In this document: piece by piece, positions 27,732 through 36,681 of the stretch
How the letters are laid out: every line of letters begins with the position of its first letter
Position numbering within the stretch: the first letter of the stretch is position 1
DNA from: CATQHP01 sp965205595
GTDB taxonomy: Bacteria > Acidobacteriota > Terriglobia > Bryobacterales > UBA6623
Direction: 5' to 3'
DNA length: 64,000 nt
NCBI GenBank assembly: GCA_965205595.1
Contig: CBDBHI010000067.1
Span: 248,001 to 312,000, forward strand
Position numbers and translations under genes: made by a program
Notes under the pieces: model-generated
Told to the model about the DNA's origin: nothing
Seen by the model: the letters and a program-made list of their open reading frames with translations, nothing else
Databases searched by the model: none

Positions 27732-28310
27732 GCGCTGACCACCCGTACCGGGGTTTTGAAATATTTTTCGACCTGAAAACTCAACAACTTAGCCGTTTTG
27801 AGTTCCCGCCAGACCCCTAAAAACTTGACACGGGGGTGTAGTGTTGAAACAGGTTCCTAAGGGCGTGCAAAGTACAAGCACAGATGCCTATGGAGTTTGC
27901 CTGGCTTAAGCGAAAGATGAGACCATCCATCCGGCCCCATGAAAGTGTGGTCAAAAAAACGAGGTTTCGGTCCTGGCTGTCCTCGGGGAAAAGAACAACC
28001 TAGCAACCCGGCGTTGCTGTCAACCAGCTTGCCCGCACAACGTCGCTGGTACACGGAGGTTTAGCAACTTGGGAGCTCCCATTTTATCGGTTTGTCGCGT
28101 TGAAACGAGCAGGCAAACCAACGGGCGGGGCAGTCTAATCTAGGCTGTCCCGTCTAACTTACAGCATAACCGGGGCGGGACTGCATCACGGGGCGGGACT
28201 GTCCCATGAGACAACGCAATCTAAACCGCGAAATCGAACCCACGTGTGGACTGTCCCATCCCAGCGAAGGAACGCACGAACCACCGCCATTCGCGAGCCC
28301 AAGAACCCAA
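27732..28310 (+). other. 579-base intergenic stretch without a convincing gene
   Basis: No credible coding frame is seen; short frames here have atypical composition and no recognisable motif. The stretch from 27770 to 28060 contains several small hairpins, for example AACTCAA/TTGAGTT and GCAAC-CCGGC-GTTGC, and could encode an uncharacterised RNA. The right third carries a REP-like cluster, listed separately. Confidence 0.5.
28122..28260. repeat. REP-like cluster of short GC-rich repeats
   Basis: The 13-mer CGGGGCGGGACTG occurs at 28171-28183 and 28189-28201. The 12-mer GGACTGTCCCAT occurs at 28196-28207 and 28248-28259. The 11-base perfect palindrome GGGACTGTCCC lies at 28195-28205, and a diverged inverted pair sits at 28125-28153. 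This resembles a cluster of repetitive extragenic palindromes, which are often mobilised by RAYT transposases. No RAYT gene is in the window. Confidence 0.5.
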
Positions 28311-29588
28311 TCACCAAGCCTCGAGGCCATCTTCAAACAGCCGAGCCAAATCTTCAATCGAAGCCGGCCTCGGCGACAACTTAGTAACCCGATGCTGTGG
28401 CAAAGTACCCTCTGCCAATGCGGGAATATCCGCCGTCGTATACCCTAGCGCCGACAGTCCATTGGGTACGCCCAGCTCCCTCATAAACTCTGTGATCCGT
28501 CCGGCAAGCACCTCGCCGGCGCCCTCGTCCGGCACACCCGAAACGTCAGCGCCCAACGCCGCCGCTGCTTCCAGATGCCGCCTCGGCGAAACTCCCGCGG
28601 TGAATCGAAAAGTCGCGGGCGCGTTCAATATCACCGACGTCCCATGCGGAACCATTGGGTGATCCGTGGGATAGCCCTCCTGCCGAAACTCGCGCACCAT
28701 CCCTGACACCGGATACGACATTCCGTGCGGCAGATGGACCCCCGCGTTACCGAATCCAACACCGGCATAAGCGGCTGCCAGCAGCATCATGCCGCGCGCC
28801 TCGTCGTCGGAAGTGTTCGCAACGGCGCGAGGCAAATACTCGCGAACCATCCGTAAAGCCTGCAACGCCCATATATCGCTAATCGGGTTCGACCCTTGGT
28901 AGGCGGGGCGCAAAATCGGCCGCTCCGGAGCCTCGCGCTCACGATAGGGCAGCGCGGTGTACGACTCGATTGCATGCGACAGCACATCAAGACCTGTCGA
29001 AGCTGCCACCGCGGCCGGCAGCGTAACAGTGTTGTCGGGATCTAATAACCCCAGCGTCGGCTTCAAATTACGATGCGCGATGCCGGTCTTTGCGTGCATC
29101 GCAACGTAATCGAAAATCGCTACACCGGTAGTCTCACTGCCTGTTCCCGCCGTCGTTGGGACCGCAAACAACGGCTTTAACGGACCCGGAACTGGCCGCC
29201 CTTTTCCGATCGGCGGATTGACGTATTCAAAAAACTCGGCCGGATAGGTCGAGTACAAATTCGCGGCCTTAGCGGTATCAATCGTCGAACCGCCACCAAC
29301 CGCGACGAAGGCCTCGGGCTCGATGTCGATCGCCTTCTGTATAGCCGTGCGAAAAGAGGAGTCTGTCGGTTCCACTGAGACGTCGTTGTAGAACTCAACC
29401 TCAATCCCGGCATCGTCTAGTGCCGAGCGAGCGGTTGCGACCGCCGGTAGTTCGGTCAAAAATCGATCGGTCAGCAGCATCACTTTCTTGATGCCGCGAT
29501 CGGCAAGTTCCATGCCCAACTCGCGCGTCACGCCCGCGCCGAATCGGATGTTCGAAGTCGCTAGCTCAACCGCATATTCGTTCGCCAT
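28311..29588 (-). CDS. Iron-containing alcohol dehydrogenase, hydroxyacid-oxoacid transhydrogenase-like
   Basis: The 425-residue protein resembles human ADHFE1 (HOT) along its whole length from memory: GGGSTIDTAKAANLYSTYP, FAVPTTAGTGSETTGVAIFD, SNPISDIWALQALR, HLPHGMSYPVSG and HPMVPHGTSVIL. These include the aspartate and histidines that bind iron in group III alcohol dehydrogenases. HOT transfers hydride from a hydroxyacid such as 4-hydroxybutyrate to 2-oxoglutarate with a tightly bound cofactor. It overlaps the glutaredoxin-like gene by one base, giving an operon with it. A simple alcohol dehydrogenase is the alternative, but the ADHFE1-type sequence runs argue against that. Confidence 0.9.
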   Translation of the reverse strand: MANEYAVELATSNIRFGAGVTRELGMELADRGIKKVMLLTDRFLTELPAVATARSALDDAGIEVEFYNDVSVEPTDSSFRTAIQKAIDIEPEAFVAVGGGSTIDTAKAANLYSTYPAEFFEYVNPPIGKGRPVPGPLKPLFAVPTTAGTGSETTGVAIFDYVAMHAKTGIAHRNLKPTLGLLDPDNTVTLPAAVAASTGLDVLSHAIESYTALPYREREAPERPILRPAYQGSNPISDIWALQALRMVREYLPRAVANTSDDEARGMMLLAAAYAGVGFGNAGVHLPHGMSYPVSGMVREFRQEGYPTDHPMVPHGTSVILNAPATFRFTAGVSPRRHLEAAAALGADVSGVPDEGAGEVLAGRITEFMRELGVPNGLSALGYTTADIPALAEGTLPQHRVTKLSPRPASIEDLARLFEDGLEAW

Positions 29589-29824
29589 TACTCTCCTCTA
29601 GTCAAAGCTGCTCGACAGGCCGCGAGGTCGAATCGATGTCGAAATAATTCTTGGCGACCAAGCATCGCCACCGGAATTTCAGTGCCGTAGCGTTCGGCCA
29701 ATTGAGGGTCTGAGTCGACATCGAGTTCCTCAATTGCGACCTCCGGAAATGCAGCGGCAAACGCAAGCTTCGCGTCATCACAAAGATGGCAACCCGGCCG
29801 CGAATAGAAAGTGATCGTTCGCAT
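29588..29824 (-). CDS. Glutaredoxin-like protein
   Basis: The 78-residue protein is a minimal thioredoxin fold with the redox motif CHLC at residues 12-15 and the cis-proline segment EIPVAML. It matches the DUF836/glutaredoxin-like families. Its stop overlaps the transhydrogenase start by one base, so the two are co-translated. Possible roles are thiol-disulfide exchange or protection of the iron enzyme; this is inference. Confidence 0.85.
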   Translation of the reverse strand: MRTITFYSRPGCHLCDDAKLAFAAAFPEVAIEELDVDSDPQLAERYGTEIPVAMLGRQELFRHRFDLAACRAALTRGE

Positions 29825-29898
29825 TGGTGACTGTTGACGACTTAGCTTCGAGCCGCTCGCTCACCCGCGAGATTCTAACAACCAACTCCCCATCATCT

Positions 29899-32253
29899 CT
29901 AGTTAAAAAAGATAAATTCGTTAGTGCCCAGCAGGACGTGCGCGAACTCCACCCAGCCGTCACGCTGAGCGTCACCAACGGTCGCCCGTACATACTGCAA
30001 AGCCAAATCAATCTCCTCCGCTGACGGCTCACGCAGCAGCGCCCGTCGGTAGAGCGCCCGCACTTTCTCGCCGGAACCCGGCACGCTGTCAACCTGTGCC
30101 GCCAACTTCGCAGCCTGCGTTCGCATCCACGAGCTGTTGATAACGAAAAGCTGTTGCAGCGGCGTTGTCGTTTCTTGGCGCTTGGGCGTGTGCTGCTTCG
30201 CATCTGGGAAGTCATAGAGCTCAAGTATTGGGTGCAACCTGCCGCGGCTAATTTCCGAGTACACCGTGCGGCGCGCCTCGGTCTCTTTCTCTATGTCAGT
30301 CGAAGGTCCACCCATCCAAAGCTCAAGTTCGCCAGACGTCTGCAAGATCGCGTCGCGCCAAGCCTCGATATCTAAACGCCGCGGCGAGAACCGCCACAGC
30401 ACCTGATTGGTCGGGTCGGCCCGGAACGCAGCATCGCGCCGCGCGGCGGCCTGGCGGTAAGTCGCCGACCGCAAAATCTCGCGATGCAACCACTTTAACG
30501 ACCAGCCATTGGCAACAAACCGCGCCGCCAAATCATCGAGCAACTGCGGGTGCGTCGGCGCCTGACCCTGAGTGCCAAAATCCGACGGCGTGCGCACCAG
30601 ATGCTCGCCAAAGTGCCAGCCCCATACACGGTTGACCCACACTCGGGCGGTTAGCTGAGCCGCCTGGCCGACAATCTTGTCTGCCAATTCTAATCTTCCG
30701 GAACCCTTACGAAACGGTTGGGGCTCGCCCTCTTCGAGCACAGTTAAAAAGCGGCGGGGAACGATCTCACCCGTGTTAGCTACGTTGCCCCGGATAAAAA
30801 TCGGCAGGTCGCGAGCCTCTCCCGGGCGCAGATCAAACCAAGTCACCGTCGGGGTTCGGCCATCGACCCAGACGCCCCAATCGACCACTGCGTGAGTCAT
30901 CGGAGTGTCATCGTTTGCCAACTCTTTCTCAAGAGCTTCGAACTCCACCTTCATGGCGCGAATCCGCGGGTGAACGTCTTCAGCAATGGTGTCGAAGGCG
31001 TTCAGATTGCCGTACCCGCCCTTGAGCCGGTATAGCCGCTCGTGTTTGCGCACCAGTTTTTCGGCGGCTTCCGGCTCCATTTCGACGATCGGCCGTTTCA
31101 CGAGCCAGGTACTGGCGAACACGCCGGCGAGCGCATAGTAGTCCTTGTTAGTGATCGGGTCGAACTTGTGATCGTGGCAGCGCGCGCAGGCAACACTCAG
31201 CCCAAGGAGTCCACGCGAAACAGCATCGACGCGTTCGTCCCAGTCATCACTCGCTAGTGTCTCGATGACGTCGCGCGAAAGGCGACGGTCTTTGTGATAC
31301 ATCGGCGAGTTGCCAATGTAGCCAAGCGCGCGCATGTCGCTGGGCTCGAAATCAGGTAGTAGATCGGCGGCGAACTGCATCCGTATAAACTGGTTGTACG
31401 GAAGATCTTTGTTGATCGCTTCGATCACCCAATCGCGGTAACGCCAAGCAAACGGATGCGGCTGATTCGTCGCCTCACGAGTCGGGTGATCCTCTGCCCA
31501 GCGCGCCACGTCAAGCCAGTAGCGGCCCCAGCGTTCGCCGTAGCGCGGTGATGCCAGCAAGCGCTCGATTAGCTCGTCGTATGCTTCCGCCGAGTCATCC
31601 GCGACGAACGCCTCAACCTCCGCAAAGGTCGGCTTCAAGCCGATCAGGTCCAGATAAACTCGCCGAATGAGAGTGCGTTTGTCCGCCTCATTTGAGGGCT
31701 CGAGCCCATTCTCTTCAAGCTTGGCGAGAACGAACGCGTCGATCTTTCGACGTGACCAACCAAGCCGCTTTGTGGCCGGGGCAAGCTGCTCGCGGAGTGG
31801 CTGAAAGGCCCACCAGCGCCGGCCTTCTTCGATTGGTGTGCCGGGGCCGCCGGCTTGCGCCGTCTGCTCTTTGCGCTCCTCGTCCCGCGGGTCGCTCGCG
31901 CCCTCTGCTATCCATTGGCGGAAATTTTCTATGACCTGGTTCGACAATTTGCCCGTTGGCGGCATTTTTAGCGACGGGTCCAAGTAATGCAGCGCTTTGA
32001 TGATCAGACTCTTCTCGGGCTCGCCCTCAACCAGCGCCGGACCGCTCGCACCACCGCGCAACACGGCGTCGCGCGAATCCAGTCGCAATCCACCCATCGG
32101 CTGCTCAAGCGCGGACGAGTGACAGACCAGGCAGCTCTCTTCGAGCACCGGTCGAATCTTTTTTTCGAAGAACTCGATTTTCGCGTCTTGCGCCGACAGC
32201 CCGATCGCGACGCAAAGCGCGGCGCCCACTACGGCGGCCACACGCCACGTCAA
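29899..32253 (-). CDS. DUF1549/DUF1553 planctomycete-type cytochrome c protein
   Basis: The 784-residue exported protein has a signal peptide and a haem motif CLVCH at residue 41 in a cytochrome-c-like domain (KMPPTGKLS follows as a methionine region). The DUF1549 domain starts at RRKIDAFVLAKLEENGL and continues through YWLDVARWAEDHP, with a second CXXCH (CARCH) near residue 356. The DUF1553 domain contains LADKIVGQAAQLTARVWVNR and TYRQAAARRDAAFRADP. Its start overlaps the end of the DUF1501 gene by four bases. Such pairs are typical of Planctomycetes and Solibacter-like bacteria. The biochemical role is not established. Confidence 0.94.
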   Translation of the reverse strand: MTWRVAAVVGAALCVAIGLSAQDAKIEFFEKKIRPVLEESCLVCHSSALEQPMGGLRLDSRDAVLRGGASGPALVEGEPEKSLIIKALHYLDPSLKMPPTGKLSNQVIENFRQWIAEGASDPRDEERKEQTAQAGGPGTPIEEGRRWWAFQPLREQLAPATKRLGWSRRKIDAFVLAKLEENGLEPSNEADKRTLIRRVYLDLIGLKPTFAEVEAFVADDSAEAYDELIERLLASPRYGERWGRYWLDVARWAEDHPTREATNQPHPFAWRYRDWVIEAINKDLPYNQFIRMQFAADLLPDFEPSDMRALGYIGNSPMYHKDRRLSRDVIETLASDDWDERVDAVSRGLLGLSVACARCHDHKFDPITNKDYYALAGVFASTWLVKRPIVEMEPEAAEKLVRKHERLYRLKGGYGNLNAFDTIAEDVHPRIRAMKVEFEALEKELANDDTPMTHAVVDWGVWVDGRTPTVTWFDLRPGEARDLPIFIRGNVANTGEIVPRRFLTVLEEGEPQPFRKGSGRLELADKIVGQAAQLTARVWVNRVWGWHFGEHLVRTPSDFGTQGQAPTHPQLLDDLAARFVANGWSLKWLHREILRSATYRQAAARRDAAFRADPTNQVLWRFSPRRLDIEAWRDAILQTSGELELWMGGPSTDIEKETEARRTVYSEISRGRLHPILELYDFPDAKQHTPKRQETTTPLQQLFVINSSWMRTQAAKLAAQVDSVPGSGEKVRALYRRALLREPSAEEIDLALQYVRATVGDAQRDGWVEFAHVLLGTNEFIFFN

Positions 32254-33644
32254 GCTATTAGCTCCTTGAGGACCCGCCCGTTTACGTCAGTCAATCGAAA
32301 GTCTCGGCCCGCATAGCGGTAGGTTAGGCGCTCGTGATCGAAACCAAGCAAGTGCAAAATCGTCGCATGCAAGTCATGGATGTCGACGCGGTCTTCGACC
32401 GCCTGGAATCCAAATTCATCGGTAGCGCCGTGGCAGACGCCCGGCTTCATTCCGCCACCGGCCAACCACATCGTGAATCCGTACGGATTATGGTCGCGGC
32501 CGTCGCCCGCCTCTGATACCGGCGTGCGGCCAAATTCGCCGCCCCAAACCACTAACGTTTCGTCGAGCAAGCCGTTCCTCTTCAGGTCGCGCACCAGGGC
32601 CGCCGCGCCTTGGTCCATCGCAGGGCAACGCTCACGTAAGGCCTTGTTGATGTCCACATGGTCGTCCCATGGCTGACCGGGCCCCGAGAACAGATGCACG
32701 TAGCGCACACCGCGCTCGACTAATCGCCGCGCCAAAAGGCAGCCGTTCCCAAACGGCGTGTCGCCGTACTCCTGGCGAATCTTCGCTGACTCCTTGCGAA
32801 CGTCGAACGCGTCCATCGCCTCAAACTGCATGCGGTACGCGGTCTCCATCGCGGTGATACGCGACTCGAGAAACGCATCAGGACCGGTAGAAGCCAGATG
32901 CCCCGTGTTGAGCGCTTTCAGCAAGTCGAGCTGTTGGCGCTGCGCCGTCCCGTCGAGCGAGTCATTGGTCAGGTAACGGATCATTTTTTTTGGATCCGTC
33001 TCGGTGTGGTTGAAATGTGTGCCCTGGTGTTCGGCCGGTAGAAACCCCGAGCGCCAAAGCGACTTTCGATTCGCTGAATCACACAAGGCCACGAACCCAG
33101 GCAGATTCTGATTCTCCGAGCCCAAACCGTACGAAACCCAAGAGCCAAGTGTCGGGCGCGTCGATGCGATGTTGCCCGAGTGAATCAAATTTCGCGCCGG
33201 TGTATGGGTCGGATTAAATGTGAACATCGATCGGATTACGCACAGGTCATCCACCGAATTCGCGATATTCGGCAACAGTTCACTGACCTCGGTGCCGCTT
33301 TGCCCGTGCGCCGCGAACTGGAATGGCGAGGGCAGCAGCCCGCCGGTCATGCGCTCGGTTCTAAGATCGACGTTTTCCGGGCGCTGACCCTCGTACTTCA
33401 ACAAAGCCGGCTTCGGGTCGAGCAGATCAACCTGCGACGGCCCGCCTGTCATAAATAAGAAAATTACATGCTTGGCCTTCGGCGCGAAGTGCGGCCCAAG
33501 AGGAGCTGCCGAGGCCTGCGATTGGAGCATCTCGGCCAAGCCCAGAGCCCCAAACCCGCCGCATAGCGACTCCACGAACGATCGTCGGCTGAGGGGTTTT
33601 TGCTCAGGTTGATAATGCAACGCATGCTTTCCTTCCGAAAGCAA
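32250..33644 (-). CDS. DUF1501 domain protein, Tat-exported
   Basis: The 464-residue protein has SRRSFVESLCGGFGALG near the N-terminus, a twin-arginine signal. The DUF1501 fold follows: VIFLFMTGGPSQVDLLDPKP, LLPNIANSVDDLCVIRSM, and near the end ETLVVWGGEFGRTPVSE and GRDHNPYGFTMWLAGGGM. DUF1501 belongs to the alkaline-phosphatase/sulfatase fold superfamily, but its activity is unknown. It precedes and overlaps the DUF1549/DUF1553 gene, the usual partner. It is divergent from the LarA-like gene, with 115 bases between starts. Confidence 0.93.
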   Translation of the reverse strand: MLSEGKHALHYQPEQKPLSRRSFVESLCGGFGALGLAEMLQSQASAAPLGPHFAPKAKHVIFLFMTGGPSQVDLLDPKPALLKYEGQRPENVDLRTERMTGGLLPSPFQFAAHGQSGTEVSELLPNIANSVDDLCVIRSMFTFNPTHTPARNLIHSGNIASTRPTLGSWVSYGLGSENQNLPGFVALCDSANRKSLWRSGFLPAEHQGTHFNHTETDPKKMIRYLTNDSLDGTAQRQQLDLLKALNTGHLASTGPDAFLESRITAMETAYRMQFEAMDAFDVRKESAKIRQEYGDTPFGNGCLLARRLVERGVRYVHLFSGPGQPWDDHVDINKALRERCPAMDQGAAALVRDLKRNGLLDETLVVWGGEFGRTPVSEAGDGRDHNPYGFTMWLAGGGMKPGVCHGATDEFGFQAVEDRVDIHDLHATILHLLGFDHERLTYRYAGRDFRLTDVNGRVLKELIA

Positions 33645-33759
33645 CTTGATTGTATCTCGACACGGCGACCCGCCGACCCCTTGCGGCGTCGCGGTCTGTT
33701 CGCCACACTGAAAGCGTTACCGAGCGTCATTCCGGCGGTACGTCGTTGTCGCAATTTTC

Positions 33760-35430
33760 ATGGCCACTACCACCGAACCGCTTCCCGCCTCGACCGCTTT
33801 CGACTTCGGCGAGCCCATGCCCAACGCCGTAGGCCGCAACGCGCTCGTATCCCACGATGACTGTGTAGTCCACCTAGACGAGCGCTCCGCGGACACGCTG
33901 CTTTGGTACGGCGAGGATCTAATCCGCGTCAAGCTTCCCACTGGAACTCGTGTCATCTATCCCAAGCCGCCAATTCCCGGCCTCGCCGATCGCGACGCGG
34001 CAATCCGCTACGCGGTAGCTCACCCCGAACAGGCTGAACCGCTGGCGTCGCAGCTTCGCGCTGGAATGAAAGTCACCATCGCGATCGACGACATCTCGCT
34101 GCCACTCCCTAAGATGATGAAGCCCGACATCCGCCAGTCGGTGCTCAAAATCCTATTCGAGAATTTAGCCGCCGCCGGCGTCAGTGACGTCGACATTATA
34201 ATCGCCACCTCGTTCCACCGGCGCATGGAACCCTTTGAAATTCGCTGGGTAGTCGGCGACCACATATTTAACACCTTCTACCCGAAACGGCTGTATTGCC
34301 ACGATGGTGAAGATCCCGACGGCATCGTCGAACTAGGCGAGACCGAGCTTGGCGAGAAGGTGCGCATCAATCGTCGCGCCGCCGAATCCGACCTGCTGAT
34401 CTATATCAATATCAACCTGGTCCCGATGGACGGCGGCAATAAATCCGTCGGCGTCGGGCTGTGTGATTACGCCTCGCTGCAGGCGCACCACAATCCTGAA
34501 ACGATTCGCGCTTCGAATTCTTACTTCGACCACACTAAGTCACCGCTGACCGACTCTTGCAACCGCATGGGCCGTATCGTCAACGAGAAGCTCAACGTCT
34601 TCCACATCGAAACGGTCGTCAACAATCAGATGTTCGACCCGCGGATGAAGTTTTTCACGAAGCCGGAAGACGAGTGGAATACGCTCGACAGAGTCTCCGC
34701 CAAAATCGCGCAAGTTGGCCTGAAAGTGCTACCGCGCAAGACCAAACGCGAGCTGCTATTCGCCATTCCCGCTCCCTATGAAATGATCGCGGTACACGCC
34801 GGAGCGACTGACGCGGTTCACGAAAAAACCCTTGCGTACACGTATCAGCAATATTGCGTACCGGTACAAGGGCAGTCCGATGTCGCCGTTTTTGGGGTTC
34901 CATTTATTAGCCCGTATAACGTCAACTCGGCGTTGAACCCGCTGCTCGTCCGTTGTCTCACGCTCGGCTATTTTTTCAATATGTATCGCGGCATGCCGAT
35001 CTATAGGAAGGGCGGGGTGTGCATTCTGACGCATCCGCTGTATAACGAATTCAGCCCGAAGCATCACGCCGCCTATCAAGAATTTTTCCATCGCTGCTTG
35101 CCCGAAACGAACGACGCGTTGCAGCTTGAGCGCAAATACGAGGCGGAGTTTGCGCACAACGCCGAGTACCGCGATATGTATCGCAACGGCTACGCCTATC
35201 ACGGAGTGCATCCTTTTTACATGTGGTACTGGGGAGAGAACGGCTGGCGGCATTCCGGCAAAGTAATCATCGTCGGAGCAGAGGACAAGACCGCGGCGAA
35301 AATAATGGGATGGGAGTGCGCCAATTCAATGAACGAGGCACTAGAGATGGCCAAGAGCTTTCTGGGCCACGAACCGACGGTCACCCACGTCCACATTCCG
35401 CCGATCAACATGGTCGACGTCTCGCCGTAA
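33760..35430 (+). CDS. LarA-like (DUF2088) protein
   Basis: The 556-residue protein has the LarA N-terminal pattern: MKVTIAIDDISLPLP, then an AAGVSDVDIIIATSFHRR segment that corresponds to LarA's ATGLHRP region with a histidine. It is longer than lactate racemase (about 425 residues) and diverges after residue 300. LarA uses a nickel-pincer cofactor made by LarB, LarC and LarE, none of which is in the window. The protein may act on another 2-hydroxy acid. I see no obvious equivalent of the LarA lysine that holds the cofactor, but cannot align it reliably. No signal peptide is seen. Confidence 0.75.
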   Translation: MATTTEPLPASTAFDFGEPMPNAVGRNALVSHDDCVVHLDERSADTLLWYGEDLIRVKLPTGTRVIYPKPPIPGLADRDAAIRYAVAHPEQAEPLASQLRAGMKVTIAIDDISLPLPKMMKPDIRQSVLKILFENLAAAGVSDVDIIIATSFHRRMEPFEIRWVVGDHIFNTFYPKRLYCHDGEDPDGIVELGETELGEKVRINRRAAESDLLIYININLVPMDGGNKSVGVGLCDYASLQAHHNPETIRASNSYFDHTKSPLTDSCNRMGRIVNEKLNVFHIETVVNNQMFDPRMKFFTKPEDEWNTLDRVSAKIAQVGLKVLPRKTKRELLFAIPAPYEMIAVHAGATDAVHEKTLAYTYQQYCVPVQGQSDVAVFGVPFISPYNVNSALNPLLVRCLTLGYFFNMYRGMPIYRKGGVCILTHPLYNEFSPKHHAAYQEFFHRCLPETNDALQLERKYEAEFAHNAEYRDMYRNGYAYHGVHPFYMWYWGENGWRHSGKVIIVGAEDKTAAKIMGWECANSMNEALEMAKSFLGHEPTVTHVHIPPINMVDVSP

Positions 35431-35463
35431 CGATGAGCCGTCAAGCGCAATACGACTGACTCC

Positions 35464-36624
35464 GTGGCATCATTCCAAGCTTCAGACGCCCAACTCGGTC
35501 TTCGGTCGGAACTTCCGGCCGGTTGGGTAGAAGGCTATCGCGCCTGGTTACAGCGAAGCCACGATCTTTGGCAAGCAGAGCTTCCCGAGGAGGACTCGGT
35601 TGATCTGACCGATCTCGTGATGTGCGAGAAGCGATTAGCCGGCGCCGAGGAATCGCTGCTCGACGGGCCAGACGGGCTACGTCGGGCCAGCGAGTCAGCC
35701 TCTCGAGCACTCGAGTTTGCAATTAAGCATGGTGCGCCAGACCAGCTAATCAAGCGCGCGAAGAGCGAGATCGCCTCAGGCCAGGCTCGAACGCTCGAAA
35801 CGTGGTTGCTCGGAGTGTCATGTGGGTCATTCGCGCACTCTCCGGAAGCCACGTATCGGGCCGCCCAGCTTGCCCTACGCCGTCTCGATCACGAGGCTGC
35901 GTTTGAACATTTTGAACGTGCGATTGAGCTTGATCCCGAGCGGTTGAAATACGTTGATTCCGCGGCTGAAGCGGCGATCTATTTGGAGCGAGACGACGAC
36001 GCCGAGCGATTGCTGCTGCGGGCTTTGCAGTTGGAGCTGGCAACGCTGGGTGCCGCCTCACCGAGCGTTGGTCGTCGACTGAACGCATTGGCGTTTCTCT
36101 ACATCCAGCACATGCGACTTGAAGATGCCCACGCCTGTCTGCTGCAAGCAACGAGGCTGCAAACCCGAAGCTTGGGCACCGAAACCTACGCGACGCTCCG
36201 AAACAGAGCACTGCTTTGTCAGCTGAGGGGTATGCGCCAAGAAGCCGCGATTGCGCTACAGCGTGCCGAGGCTGTAGCCTCGCAAGAGAGAAACTACCGA
36301 GCTCTGATAGACAAGTGGACTCGACGCCACGGCGAGGAGCACCCTCAGGTTGCCCGCACATACGCGCTACTCGCGGCCTACTACCGGCGACAAGGGCGGC
36401 TCGACGACGCGGGGGAAAACTACGCCCGGGCCGTTGACCTAATAGCTCAGGGTGCCGCCCCAAAGCGCCAGCTAGAAAATGTTCTTGAGGAGTGGGCACA
36501 GCTCAGACGGGACCAAGGCGAACCCGAGCTTGCCGATTTAACGACTGCGAGTGCTATTCGGCCGGCGACGTCAAGCGATACCCGAAGCTGGTTTACACGG
36601 TTCGCTGAGTGGGTCAACGGCTAG
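35464..36624 (+). CDS. Tetratricopeptide repeat protein
   Basis: The 386-residue protein starts at GTG, 33 bases after the LarA-like gene. Several TPR-like helical pairs run from about residue 140 to 350, for example HEAAFEHFERAIELDPERL, DDDAERLLLRALQLELATLG and PQVARTYALLAAYYRRQGRL. There is no signal peptide or membrane segment. It is a protein-interaction scaffold of unknown partner. Its stop is followed by a hairpin that may act as a bidirectional terminator. Confidence 0.8.
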   Translation: MASFQASDAQLGLRSELPAGWVEGYRAWLQRSHDLWQAELPEEDSVDLTDLVMCEKRLAGAEESLLDGPDGLRRASESASRALEFAIKHGAPDQLIKRAKSEIASGQARTLETWLLGVSCGSFAHSPEATYRAAQLALRRLDHEAAFEHFERAIELDPERLKYVDSAAEAAIYLERDDDAERLLLRALQLELATLGAASPSVGRRLNALAFLYIQHMRLEDAHACLLQATRLQTRSLGTETYATLRNRALLCQLRGMRQEAAIALQRAEAVASQERNYRALIDKWTRRHGEEHPQVARTYALLAAYYRRQGRLDDAGENYARAVDLIAQGAAPKRQLENVLEEWAQLRRDQGEPELADLTTASAIRPATSSDTRSWFTRFAEWVNG

Positions 36625-36663
36625 CACGCATTTCGGCGAAAGTTGGGTGCTGCTATGCGTGCT
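36623..36663. terminator. Possible bidirectional terminator between convergent genes
   Basis: The 9-base inverted repeat AGCACGCAT (36623-36631) / ATGCGTGCT (36655-36663) surrounds a 23-base loop between the TPR gene and the WaaA-LpxK gene. It starts at the TPR gene's stop codon. The T tract is weak (TTTAGTT), so a factor-independent role is uncertain. Confidence 0.4.
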
Positions 36664-36681
36664 TTAGTTCGCGATGCCATT

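Noticed and set aside
33590..33610. TGAGGGGTTTTTGC resembling a T7-type terminator
   Set aside because: It falls in the N-terminal coding region of the DUF1501 gene and lacks a preceding stem.
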